64,000 bases of DNA from CGIF01 sp031673915 (GTDB lineage: Bacteria > Bacillota_I > Bacilli_A > Mycoplasmatales > CGIF01): contig CP125277.1 of assembly GCA_031673915.1 (NCBI GenBank), positions 186,001-250,000 on the forward strand, in the 5' to 3' direction. The translations under genes were made by a program, and so were the position numbers. Below are positions 54,292-63,023 of this stretch, piece by piece (position 1 is the stretch's first letter; each line of letters opens with the position of its first letter). The notes beneath the pieces were generated by a model. It saw nothing but the letters and a program-made list of their open reading frames with translations, ran no database searches and was not told the origin of the DNA.

Positions 54292-54696
54292 ATGAATACA
54301 GAAAAAACTTTGTTAATGATAAAACCAGATGCTACAAGAAATAATTTTGTTGGATCTATTGTGAAATTTGTTGAAGAAAAAGGACTAAATATTTTAGAAA
54401 TAAAGTCAAAAAAATTGACTAGAAATGAAGCTGAGAAATTCTATCAAGAACATATTAGTAGACCTTTTTTTAAAGATTTAGTTGATTATATTTGTAGTGG
54501 AATTATTGTTGCAGTTTGTCTTGAAGGTGAAGATGCTGTTAAAAAGCTTAGAGAATTTATTGGCGATACTAATCCTAAAAATGCAAAAGAAGGAACAATA
54601 AGAAACATTTACGGAAAAAGTATTGACGAAAATGCTGTTCATGGATCAGATAGTTTAGAATCTGCAAAAAGAGAAATTAGTTTTTTCTTTAATTAA
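54292..54696 (+). CDS. ndk: Nucleoside diphosphate kinase
   Basis: Converts NDPs to NTPs through a phosphohistidine. 134 residues, the standard length. TLLMIKPDATRNNFVG at the start, GSIVKFVEEKGL, and the active-site stretch IYGKSIDENAVHGSDSLESA with the His. Ndk is generally described as missing from mollicutes, where other kinases replace it, so its presence here is notable. Confidence 0.93.
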   Translation: MNTEKTLLMIKPDATRNNFVGSIVKFVEEKGLNILEIKSKKLTRNEAEKFYQEHISRPFFKDLVDYICSGIIVAVCLEGEDAVKKLREFIGDTNPKNAKEGTIRNIYGKSIDENAVHGSDSLESAKREISFFFN

Positions 54697-54724
54697 ACAT
54701 TATTGTTAATTATTTTCGATCAAA

Positions 54725-54756
54725 TATTTAAATTCATATTTAAATGAATTTAAATA
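54725..54756. terminator. 13-bp hairpin downstream of ndk
   Basis: TATTTAAATTCAT and its complement enclose ATTTAA, 28 bases after the ndk stop. A likely transcription end or mRNA-stabilising stem; made only of A/T plus one C-G pair, so weak. Confidence 0.4.
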
Positions 54757-54868
54757 AGCGAAGTATTTTTTGTTTAAAGAGAAATAATAAAATAATTAGC
54801 ATTTTTATGCTTATTTAACATTTTTTTAAAATTTTTTTAAAGAAAAATATATAAAATTTAAATAAAAG

Positions 54869-54945
54869 GCACCGTTAGCTCAGCTGGTTAGAGCATTTGA
54901 CTCTTAATCAAATGGCCGGGGGTTCGAGTCCCTCACGGTGTACCA
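54869..54945 (+). tRNA. tRNA-Lys (anticodon CTT)
   Basis: A 77-nt cloverleaf with encoded CCA. Stem TTTGA/TCAAA encloses CTCTTAA, giving CTT for AAG codons. The acceptor GCACCGT pairs with ACGGTGT (G-T at the first pair). Confidence 0.94.
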
Positions 54946-54953
54946 TAAAAAAT

Positions 54954-55007
54954 AAAATTATTTAGATTGTTTGATAAAGCTCTAAATTAAATAATCTAAA
55001 TAATTTT
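54954..55007 (+). terminator. Hairpin after tRNA-Lys
   Basis: AAAATTATTTAGATT and its exact complement; a G-T pair and three more pairs extend the stem to 19. It lies 8 bases after the tRNA and 9 before a small ORF. Probably the tRNA transcript end or the leader of the next gene. Confidence 0.5.
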
Positions 55008-55016
55008 AAGATAGTC

Positions 55017-55250
55017 ATGGAAGAAAATATCAACAAAGATATTCTGAAAAAGGAAGTAGAGTTAGAGAAAAGAATAATTGAGATTGAAAAATTGATAAAG
55101 AAATGTCCAAAAATTTTTCATGAAGAAGTTAAGAGAAGTTCAAAATTATTAATTTTCTTAAAAGGTATTTTTAAATTATGATTTTCAGGATTAATTGTTT
55201 TCTTACTCGTTGTATTAATCTCATTTACTATATTAAATTTCATAATTTAA
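55017..55250 (+). CDS. Small tail-anchored protein, unknown
   Basis: 77 residues. A charged helix (ILKKEVELEKRIIEIEKLIK) leads to one C-terminal hydrophobic segment (GLIVFLLVVLISFTILNF). UGA-Trp at 55181. Follows a strong hairpin. Not recognised. Confidence 0.5.
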
Positions 55251-55354
55251 ATAATGTGGCAGATTTTCCCTTTATTTCTTATTAATATTATTAATATAAA
55301 AAAAACATTAATTAATAATTTGAAAATTTAATTAAAAAAGGAATATAATGAAAA

Positions 55355-55867
55355 ATGGATAAACAAAAAGCATTTGAAATACTTAATATAAGTGATGAGT
55401 ATTTTGAAAATCAAGATTTACTTACAAAGTCATATCTTGAAACTATTGATATTAATAACCTTGAAATTAAAAAATTAAATTCAGATGTATCAAATGATGA
55501 AAAAATTAGTGAAATTGAGTTAGCATATGATTTTCTTCTTAAATTAAAAAATAGTGAATTAGATAACAATGAATTAAAAATTAATAGTTTTAAGAAAGTT
55601 ATTATTGAGCAAAAAAATATAAATAGAGAATTAAATGAATTTATTAAATTAGATTTCTATTCTAGAAGCTTATCATTTATAATTATATGAATTTTATTTG
55701 TTTATAAGAGCATAAAGGCTAATAAGATAAATTATTTTCAATTTTTAAGGTTTTTCTTCTATTTTTTAATTTCTATAAATTATAATGTTGTAGGTCTTTT
55801 TTTATCAATTTCATTAGAGTTAATTATAAACACTATTTATAATTGATTAAAAAGTTTAAGAAATTAA
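55355..55867 (+). CDS. Membrane protein with degenerate J-domain-like N-terminus
   Basis: 170 residues. The first 70 resemble a J domain in helix order (KAFEILNISDEYF ... LLTKSYLETIDINN ... ISEIELAYDFLLKLK), but HPD is missing (ETIDIN at that place), so it could not activate DnaK in the usual way. Residues about 103-160 hold two to three hydrophobic segments. UGA-Trp at 55688. The J-domain link is an inference from pattern. Confidence 0.45.
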
Positions 55868-55922
55868 TTAATGATTAAATGAATAAAGGTTTATTAAAAA
55901 AATATTCTATTATTGATTATCT

Positions 55923-56492
55923 CTAAAAATAATCTCCATGAAGTTTAGTTTTAACTTTTCTTCAAGGATTTCTATAACTGACAGACATTTTATCAATTCT
56001 TTTTATAATTAATGGTTGTCAAGGAATATAAATTGTCACCCTTTTGATAATTTCTTTATTCTTTATTAAAAAAATATCATTGTTTTTTTTAACATAGTCA
56101 TTTTGCTTTAAACAAAGTAAAATCCCGTTATTATCTTCAAAATCATCTGCTATTTTTTTTTCAACTCTTAAGATTATTTGTAATCCGCAAGTATTTTGGA
56201 TTAGAACAGTTTGTTTATCGTTAAAAATTTTAATAATTTTCCCAGAAATTGGACTTTTTATTTTATCAATATCTATTTTTGAAAAATGATAAGTTTTTCC
56301 TATCAATTTATTTTTATCTTCTTCGAATTTATCATTATTTAAAGGGCTCGTTAGTTTTTCTTTTATTCCAAGAATTCAAAAAAAGAAAGTTAGTGATTTT
56401 TGATAAATTTCTAAGACTATTTCTTTTCTAAAATATTTGTAATAAATTTCGTTAGTCTTTTTTCAGTTTCGAAAATCATTAAATTTTTGCAT
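55923..56492 (-). CDS. PTS EIIA-like domain protein without active-site His
   Basis: 189 residues from ATG 56492, which overlaps the prfA 3' end by 76 bases in another frame; a shorter protein from TTG 56306 is possible. The middle part reads IKSPISGKIIKIFNDK, TVLIQNTCGLQIILRV and QNDYVKKNNDIFLI, like the beta-sandwich EIIA-Glc domain, but the two active-site His are absent. The N-terminus has a hydrophobic patch (SLTFFFWILGI). No other PTS gene is in the window. Confidence 0.4.
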
Positions 56493-57514
56493 AATTCTTC
56501 TAAATCTCCTTGCATGATTAAACTTAATTTATTTATTGTTAAATTTATTCTATGATCAGTTACACGATTTTGAGGATAATTATAAGTTCTAATCTTCTCT
56601 GCTCTTTCTGAATTACCAATTGCTGAGGATCTAATACTTCCAACTTCATTTTCTTGATCGTTTCTGTATTTTTCAAATATCCTACTTTTTAAAAGAAATA
56701 AAGCTTTTTCTTTATTATCATGTTGACTTCTTCCATCCTGAGAAGTTGCAACTATTCCTGTTGGAATATGAGTTATTCTAATTGCTGAGTCAGTAGTATT
56801 AACATGTTGACCACCAGCTCCCCCAGATCTATAAGTATCGATTCTTAAGTCTTTATTGTCAATTTTTACTGCAACGTCGTTAACTTCTGGTAGAACTACA
56901 ACGCTAACTGTTGAAGTTTGTAATCTTCCTTTATTTTCTGTAACAGGAACTCTTTGAACTCGATGAACCCCAGATTCATTTCTTAGTCATTGAAAACATT
57001 TTGAGCCTTTAATTAAGAAAGAAATAAATGAAAAATTTCCAAGCGAGTCAGATCTGCTTTCAATAATTTCCAATTTTCAATTTTTGCTGTCTGCAAACCT
57101 ATAATACATCTCATAGAGATCGCGAGCAAACATTCCGGCTTCAATTCCTCCAGCTCCTGGTCTAATCTCAACTAAGCAATTACTTTTTATTCCTTCTTCT
57201 TCAATAACTATTTCTTTAGCTTTTTCTATTATTTCTATTTCTTTTTTTACTGAATCTTCAAGTTCTTTCTTTAGTAATTCTTTTTCATTTATTTCTTCAA
57301 CTTCTTCGATAAAATTTTTATATTCTTCTATTTCAGATTTTGCTTCATCATAGTTTTTTTTTAAAAGATATAAAGATTTTAATTTGTTTATTTTTTCTTT
57401 GTTTCTAGAAAAAGATGTAACGTTTTCTTTTTCTTTTAGATAAATGTTTTCTGCATCAATTAATAGTTTAATTAGATTTTCTTTCAGTTTTTCTTCAGTT
57501 TCTTTGTTGTTCAT
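56417..57514 (-). CDS. prfA: Peptide chain release factor 1
   Basis: Recognises UAA and UAG and triggers peptide release. 365 residues. An N-terminal helical domain, HRVQRVPVTE (the P-x-T tripeptide that reads the stop codon), and SGGAGGQHVN with the GGQ motif, then RVTDHRINLT. As expected with UGA reassigned to Trp, only RF1 is seen. It overlaps the EIIA-like gene. prmC, the usual next gene, is absent. Confidence 0.96.
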
Positions 57515-57922
57515 TTTTCTTTTCTCTTTACTAATTGTTATTTACTTATATTTACAGTGTTTATAAGAAACTAATAAAAAATATTTTTTAGAATTATCAA
57601 TGAGAAAAAAAAGTTTGTTTGAATTTGATAAACATTTTTTTTTATTTTTATCATCATATTATTAATGTAATTTTAAAAGGATATAGATTTTTTTATTTTA
57701 AGATTGTATTATTGTTTATAATATTAAGTTTATTTTAATTTCAAAGTCACTCTTTCTCATATTGTTTTGTAGAGATTAATGGAAAGAGTGACTTTGAAAT
57801 TAAAATAAGAATTTATAGAATGTATATAGTTTGATATTTTTTATCCTTATATTGATTAATATCAATTGACATTAATATTTTAAATTAATTTTTTAAATTA
57901 AATCAATAACTTCTGTGTAATA
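57515..57922. repeat. Noncoding boundary with 27-bp perfect inverted repeat
   Basis: No ORF. Arms at 57730-57756 and 57782-57808 are exact complements (core CAAAGTCACTCTTTC), separated by 25 bases. This is the longest perfect inverted repeat I found in the window. It marks the change from core genes to the accessory block. It could be a bidirectional terminator or a miniature element; no transposase or target duplication is evident. Confidence 0.6.
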
Positions 57923-58459
57923 TTATATAAATGGATTATAGGATCATTGGAGCAATGCTTGCCTTTGACGAGGTCTGCATGACAAATCATTTTTTTTACA
58001 ATTCTTTTTTATTTGACCTAAATGTCTTTTAAACGATTTTCATCTTTCTATTTGTTTTTTATCATATAAAGTTCTACGACCTAAATAATAACGACAGTAC
58101 CATTGAAATCATCCTCTTGGATCATCTCCAATTATTCATTTTTTTTCTCTTCAATGATTCAAAGATAATCTACTCTTTATTTTAAAAAAATTAAGTTCAG
58201 AGTTTTGTTTTTTTGACCTTTTATGTCTAGAATCAAAAAATCATTCTTCTGGAAATTCATTTTCACAATCATTTAAATATTTTCCTTCAAATATTCCATA
58301 ATTTAGCATTTCTGGTGGAGTTAATTCTGGATAAAAACCAAATTGATGAAAGTCTTTAGAAGATTTTCCAAAATCACTATTCAGAAAATAAGAATAATTC
58401 TTTTGCATTTTATCATTAACTTCTATTTTCTCTCCAATTTTATAATCATTAGTTTTCAT
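57923..58459 (-). CDS. Conserved 'DPRGWFQWYCRYY' family protein, function unknown
   Basis: 178 residues with six of seven Trp as UGA. The C-terminal half, with IIGDDPRGWFQWYCRYYLG, an adjacent Arg pair, IERWKSFKRHLGQIKKNC and DLSCRPRQRQALLQW, matches a widespread uncharacterised family I know from plants, fungi and scattered bacteria. The N-terminal half has LTPPEMLNYGIFEGKYLNDC and NEFPEEWF, also family-typical. It appears complete. I know of no typical mollicute example, so transfer is likely. No function can be assigned. Confidence 0.75.
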
Positions 58460-58677
58460 ATTATTTATTTGACTTGAACAAATTTTTAAGTTTAATTTTG
58501 TCTGCGTGATGTTTTTGTAATAAGGAATTTTTTAAATATATTATTTTTATGAGATTTTTTTAATTATTTTTCTACACTTTCACTTCTTTAAAATTTTTTT
58601 CAATATTATTCATTATTCATAATTTATGACTATTGATTTTAAATTTTAGGTAAAAAAAAGTTAAAGTTAAACTTAGT

Positions 58678-59763
58678 ATGGTAGAAATAAATGCTCTAGA
58701 ATGAGGTGCTACCTCTTCAAAAAATAATAAATATAATGAATATTCTTTTAGACTTATGAGCGAATATTCTCTTAGGTATTCGACTAAAAATGGTAAAGAG
58801 AATTTGGATCTGGTAGGATATGGAATCTCAGGTCATTTAAAATTAAAAAACTTTAATAATTTATTTAGTTTAGATTGCTCTAGTAATGAGAAAATTGATG
58901 ATAAGACATTATCTAGAATGAGTGTTGGATCTAATAATAATATCACTTCTCTAGATTTAAGTGATTGTAAAAGTTTAAGGTCAATTAATTGCTCTGGTAA
59001 TGATGAATTAATTAAACTAGATATAAGTAATTGTAAATATTTAGAAGATATTAATTTAGTTGGATGTTTAAAATTAAAAACTTTTATTTTTGATAGTAAT
59101 ATTCACTCTGAATCTGAATTAATTAAGAAAACTAAAATGTCGTTCTGTAAAGATTTTAGTTGTAAAAAATCAGTTGATAATGAAAAATATTGTAAAGATC
59201 ATGTTGATAAATATAGAACTCATTCATGCAAATATGAAGGATGTAACTTGTTGATAAATATTTCAAAAGAATATTGTAAAAATCATGTTTTGTTGTGTTC
59301 AATTGATAATTGTTTGAATCGAATGGACCGTTATCAAAAATACTGCGACTATCATCAAAATAAAGTGAAATTGGAAAAATTATTAACTATTAAAAAAAGA
59401 CATTTGGAAACAAAAGAATCTGACATAGAATCTAAAAATTCTGAATTATCTAGTACTCTTGATTTAATTAAGAGAAAATTGATAAGTAAAAGTATTTTTT
59501 CTAGTAAAAAACAGAAAAGAGAACAAATTTACCTTTTATCATTTGAAAATTTTTTAGAATATCAAGAACTTAGTTATATTGAAAAAAATAATTATGATTA
59601 TGTTGAAAAGTTTAGAAAAAGTAGAGAATTATTAAAGAGGAAAATAAGCGATAATGAATTGGACGCAATTATTAAAATTTATGGTATGATATCTTATTTA
59701 AAACTTGAAAAACAATCTTTAGAAGTTGAATGCAGAGAGTTAGTTATTTCAGTTAACAACTAA
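58678..59763 (+). CDS. LRR protein with three C-x4-C-x(9-10)-C-x2-H fingers and a coiled coil
   Basis: 361 residues. The N-terminus is a short NALEW-type leader, then about five leucine-rich repeats to residue 150 (HLKLKNFNNLFSLDCSSNEK, ITSLDLSDCKSLRSINCSGN, IKLDISNCKYLEDINLVGC). Three Cys/His units follow (CKDFSCKKS ... YCKDH; CKYEGC ... YCKNH; CSIDNC ... YCDYH), each able to bind zinc. The last 140 residues are a charged helical region. No signal peptide. A host-directed or protein-binding role is inference. Confidence 0.7.
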
Positions 59764-60329
59764 ATTAAAATTTATTGGTCAATTCGATAATAATTTCAAA
59801 TTTGAAAACGATCTTTGGTTTAAACTTTAAATCAAAATATTGAATCTTAATATTAAAAAGATAGTTGATAATTTTTTTTAATTTAAAATTTTTTATATTT
59901 CTTATTTAGAAGATAATCTTTCAACTACATATTGAATGAGTTGATTTTCTTTAGCTCTTCTTCTTCTTTCTAATTATGCTGATAATTTTTCTAATTTATG
60001 AATGGTAAATGATTCGAGTTTTAGACTCAAAAAGAAATATATAATTTCTGTCTAGTTCATTTGTTCAGAATAACTAGACAGAATCAATAGAACATTAAAA
60101 ACATTCTGTCTTTTAATTTTACTAGATAGATTCTTTAAATGTTCTTTGATAAGGATATTTATTAAGATGATTAATGAACAGTTTTACTCTTTTAAGTTCA
60201 ATTATTAACTTATTTAATAAAGTTAAACAATTATAATCATATAGAGATAAGTTAATTTAATTATCTTCAGTTTATTTTAAAGATGGAATTGAAAATTTCA
60301 AAAGTACATCTATGAATAATTTTTAAATA
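59764..60329. other. Gene-poor gap with relic and hairpin
   Basis: About 570 bases without an intact gene. It contains the ribbon-helix-helix relic (59902-60052). TTCTGTCTAGTT at 60046-60057 and its exact complement at 60072-60083 form a 12-bp hairpin. A shorter GAGT/ACTC pair lies near 60015-60028. Confidence 0.5.
59902..60052 (-). pseudogene. Decayed ribbon-helix-helix (CopG-like) gene
   Basis: Reading from a TTG, the frame gives SLKLESFTIHKLEKLSA, then TAA, then LERRRRAKENQLIQYVVERL and SSK before a TAA stop at 59902. Across the internal stop it follows the beta-helix-helix pattern of CopG/antitoxin repressors, with Ser/Ala-rich turn and LIQYVVE as helix B. The in-frame TAA looks like a GAA-to-TAA change. 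It may be the antitoxin of a lost toxin-antitoxin pair. Confidence 0.35.
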
Positions 60330-60782
60330 TTAAAAGCAACAAAACAAAGATGAACTGGTTTCTTGTTGTTCTATAAGTTGATTACTATTTTCAGAGTTAG
60401 TATTTAAATATTCAGCAACATCTGTTAAAGACATAAAAACTTGAGCGCCATTTTCTTTCACCATTTTGGCAATTGCTTCTAATGATTTAATTTGATGAGC
60501 AGTAAATCCTTCTGTTAAATAACAAAAGATAGTTTCAGCAGGTCTTTTATTACTATCATCTACTACTTCAGCAATAGCATAAAAACCAGTCATTTCTTTC
60601 GTAATGACATAAAGAACAAAATCACAAGTTTCTCGTTGTTTGATTTCTTCTAATTGATCTTCAGGTTTCCATTCTTTAACTACTGGATTAAAGTAAGAAA
60701 TTTTATTTTTTTGTAATTGTGGGATCAGTTTTTCCCTTCAATCGGAACCATTAACAGTTCCGCCTAAGAATACTTTTTTCAT
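60330..60782 (-). CDS. Nucleoside 2-deoxyribosyltransferase-like protein
   Basis: 150 residues. KKVFLGGTVNGSDWREKLIP, YFNPVVKEW, CDFVLYVITKEMTGFYAIAE and VVDDSNKRPAETIF match the nucleoside deoxyribosyltransferase-like family (PF15891 type), with the Glu in AIAEV at the catalytic place. Such proteins cleave or transfer deoxyribose from nucleosides, and related folds occur in conflict systems. The C-terminus ends SSSLFCCF; a terminal Cys pair is unusual and could be a lipidation site in a eukaryotic host (speculation). The Trp in the first motif is UGA. Confidence 0.75.
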
Positions 60783-60812
60783 AATAGAATTTTAGTATTT
60801 TTGTTTAATTTA

Positions 60813-62324
60813 TTATCTTCATCTATTTTGTATTACACGAAGTTCAAAGAGATCTTCTTCTATTGAATGTCTGCTTATTGATTCAATACTTTCATTATTT
60901 ATAATTAGTTGACTTGTTTGGCTATTTCTTTTATTATCTTCATCTTTTTTATTATAAGATGTTGATTCATAGTAAGAAAGTTTTCGATATTCAATGATTG
61001 ATTTCTCTAGATTTTTTATATCATCGACAATTCCTTGAATAGTTCCATCTTTTCCTTTATTAATATCTGCAAATAGTATCTCTCTTTTAGTTGTAAGTTC
61101 ATTAATGTCAATTTCACCATCTAATTCGTCATCGCAGACTCCATCGTATATTTCTAAAAGTTCTTCAATTTTTTCTCTTAGATTTTCAATCCCTTCATTG
61201 ACAGAACCTTTTAATTTACTGCTCTTAGCGAATTGATTAATTATGCCAATCAGTTCGTTATAATTGTTTAAGAATGCTTCAGAGTCAGATAAAAATTCGT
61301 CTCACTGAACCTGTTTAACTTGATAAAACTTATCATCTAAAAAAGAAGTTAATGTTTCAAAGAAAGGTGCTGTAATGGCAATTATACCACCTATTTTTGT
61401 TAGTTCATCATTGCTTTCATTAGTTCCAACTAGTAGTAAAGATCCTCCTATCACTGAAGTTGCTCGGTTAGCTCATTGAATAAATTTAATTAAATATCAT
61501 TGCTTAGTAAAATCATTTGGATTTTTTAGATCACTTAGTACAGTTTCTTTTTTCGCATCTTTACCTTTAAATTGATATCAATTATAATCTACCTCTTTAC
61601 CTCATTTTTTAATAAATTGATTAATATTGCTACGAATAATGTGTAATCTTTCTAAAGGAATAATTCGGGCAATCGTGTCATTTTGTTTATGTCAACTAAC
61701 AATTTTTAAATCTTTTGGAACGTTTTTTAAATCGTTTTCGATTCCCGTTCCTTCAATTTGTAATCTTGTTATTTTTGAACATTTTTCTAAGATGAATTTA
61801 AGGGTTCCGTTGAAACTATTATACTTTCCTTCTCCTAATCTTTTTATATCATCAGTTCCTAAATAAAGTTCTTCTAAATTAGTAAAACGAGTAATTACTT
61901 TAATATCTTCATCATATAGATCATTGTTACTAATACTAATATGTGTTAATGATTCAGAGTCGAAAGCACTTCAATTTATCTCAGTTAGATTGTTTGTTCA
62001 AGCGTATAAAGTCTCTAATTTAAGTTTTCTTGGAAAATTTATTTTTGTTATTTCGTTTCCTCAGCATTTAAGTTCAGTAAGTTTTAAACATTTAGATAAA
62101 TCTAAAGCAGTTATTTCGTTATATGAGCAATTTAATTTTTCTAGATTAATAAAGTCAGAAAGATCTAAGTCTCCATTTAATTTATTCCAATCATTTTTAG
62201 CAGTTCAATCTCCCTCATTTCAACCACTTAAATCTAATTCTTTAATTTGAATTCTTTCGGATTGTGGATAATTTTCATTCAGATAATTTTGAGCATTGTT
62301 TTCTTTATTTATTATTTTTTTCAT
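60813..62324 (-). CDS. LRR protein with central hydrophobic segments
   Basis: 503 residues. It begins with the NAQNYLNENYPQSERIQIKE leader found in this LRR family, followed by about six leucine-rich repeats (GDLDLSDFINLEKLNCSYNE, TALDLSKCLKLTELKCWGNE) to residue 190. A middle region holds two hydrophobic stretches (TSVIGGSLLLVG; KIGGIIAITAPFFETL) that may insert in a membrane. The last 170 residues are helical and acidic. Trp codons are UGA and UGG. It reads divergently from the LRR gene at 63024. Confidence 0.72.
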
Positions 62325-62332
62325 TATACTTT

Positions 62333-63023
62333 GTTGATTTTTTTTAATTTATATTTGTTTTTTAATAATCACTGAAAATCTAATTAATTATTAGTATTTA
62401 TTAACTAAATTGTCAGAATTACATGTTTATTTTTAATGATTAGAAAATGTTAAAATTATATTGATTATGGCAATATTAGATTTATTTCTAATCTATTTAG
62501 AAAATTAGGTTAATAATTGTTTTAGAAAATTTTATATAGGAGTGCTTGATGCAGTTTGATTTATATTTAACAATGTATATAATTATATTCTATCTTTTTT
62601 GAAGTGTTTTATAATTTATTAATAATTTATGAAATAAAAAAATCAGATTAATTTCGATAATTGGTAACGTATTCAAAACAAATTTAGCTTCTAATAATTA
62701 GTAAAATGTATCTTTTTACTCTTTTTTAATAAAGAAATTTTTAGTATTAGCAGAGATTTTTTTAATTTTATTTGAGTAATTTCAACTAATTTTTGTTAAA
62801 AAATATGAAAGTATATAGAATGAGCATATTTCTCTTAAGTAAGTATAGAATATAGTTTGCAAGAGTGAATATTGCGAGTCATAGAGAAATATCAAAATTA
62901 CTACTAATTGAATAAATTTTTAAGATTATAAAATGTTATTTCGTAACTTACATAAAGTTAGGTTCATTAGAAAGATATTAATATATTAATATAATAAACA
63001 AAAAAATTTAAAATTATAATATA
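62333..63023. other. Long divergent intergenic region
   Basis: About 690 bases between two divergent LRR genes. Apart from the 21-codon ORF at 62549 I see no gene, tRNA or strong hairpin. Several TATAAT-like boxes occur but none with a convincing -35. Confidence 0.4.
62549..62614 (+). CDS. Possible hydrophobic micropeptide
   Basis: 21 residues, MQFDLYLTMYIIIFYLFWSV plus Leu, with one UGA-Trp. It has a strong Shine-Dalgarno sequence, AGGAG at 62538-62542, at the right spacing, which is rare in this genome. It is essentially one membrane helix, like small type I toxin or regulatory peptides. Chance remains quite possible. Confidence 0.3.

Noticed and set aside
61627..62250. Two plus-strand ORFs opposite the LRR gene
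   Set aside because: The minus strand has regular leucine-rich repeats through the same positions; the plus ORFs are mirrors of these.
63015..63020. TATAAT as promoter of the LRR gene at 63024
   Set aside because: It is 3 bases before the ATG, so transcription would begin inside the gene.
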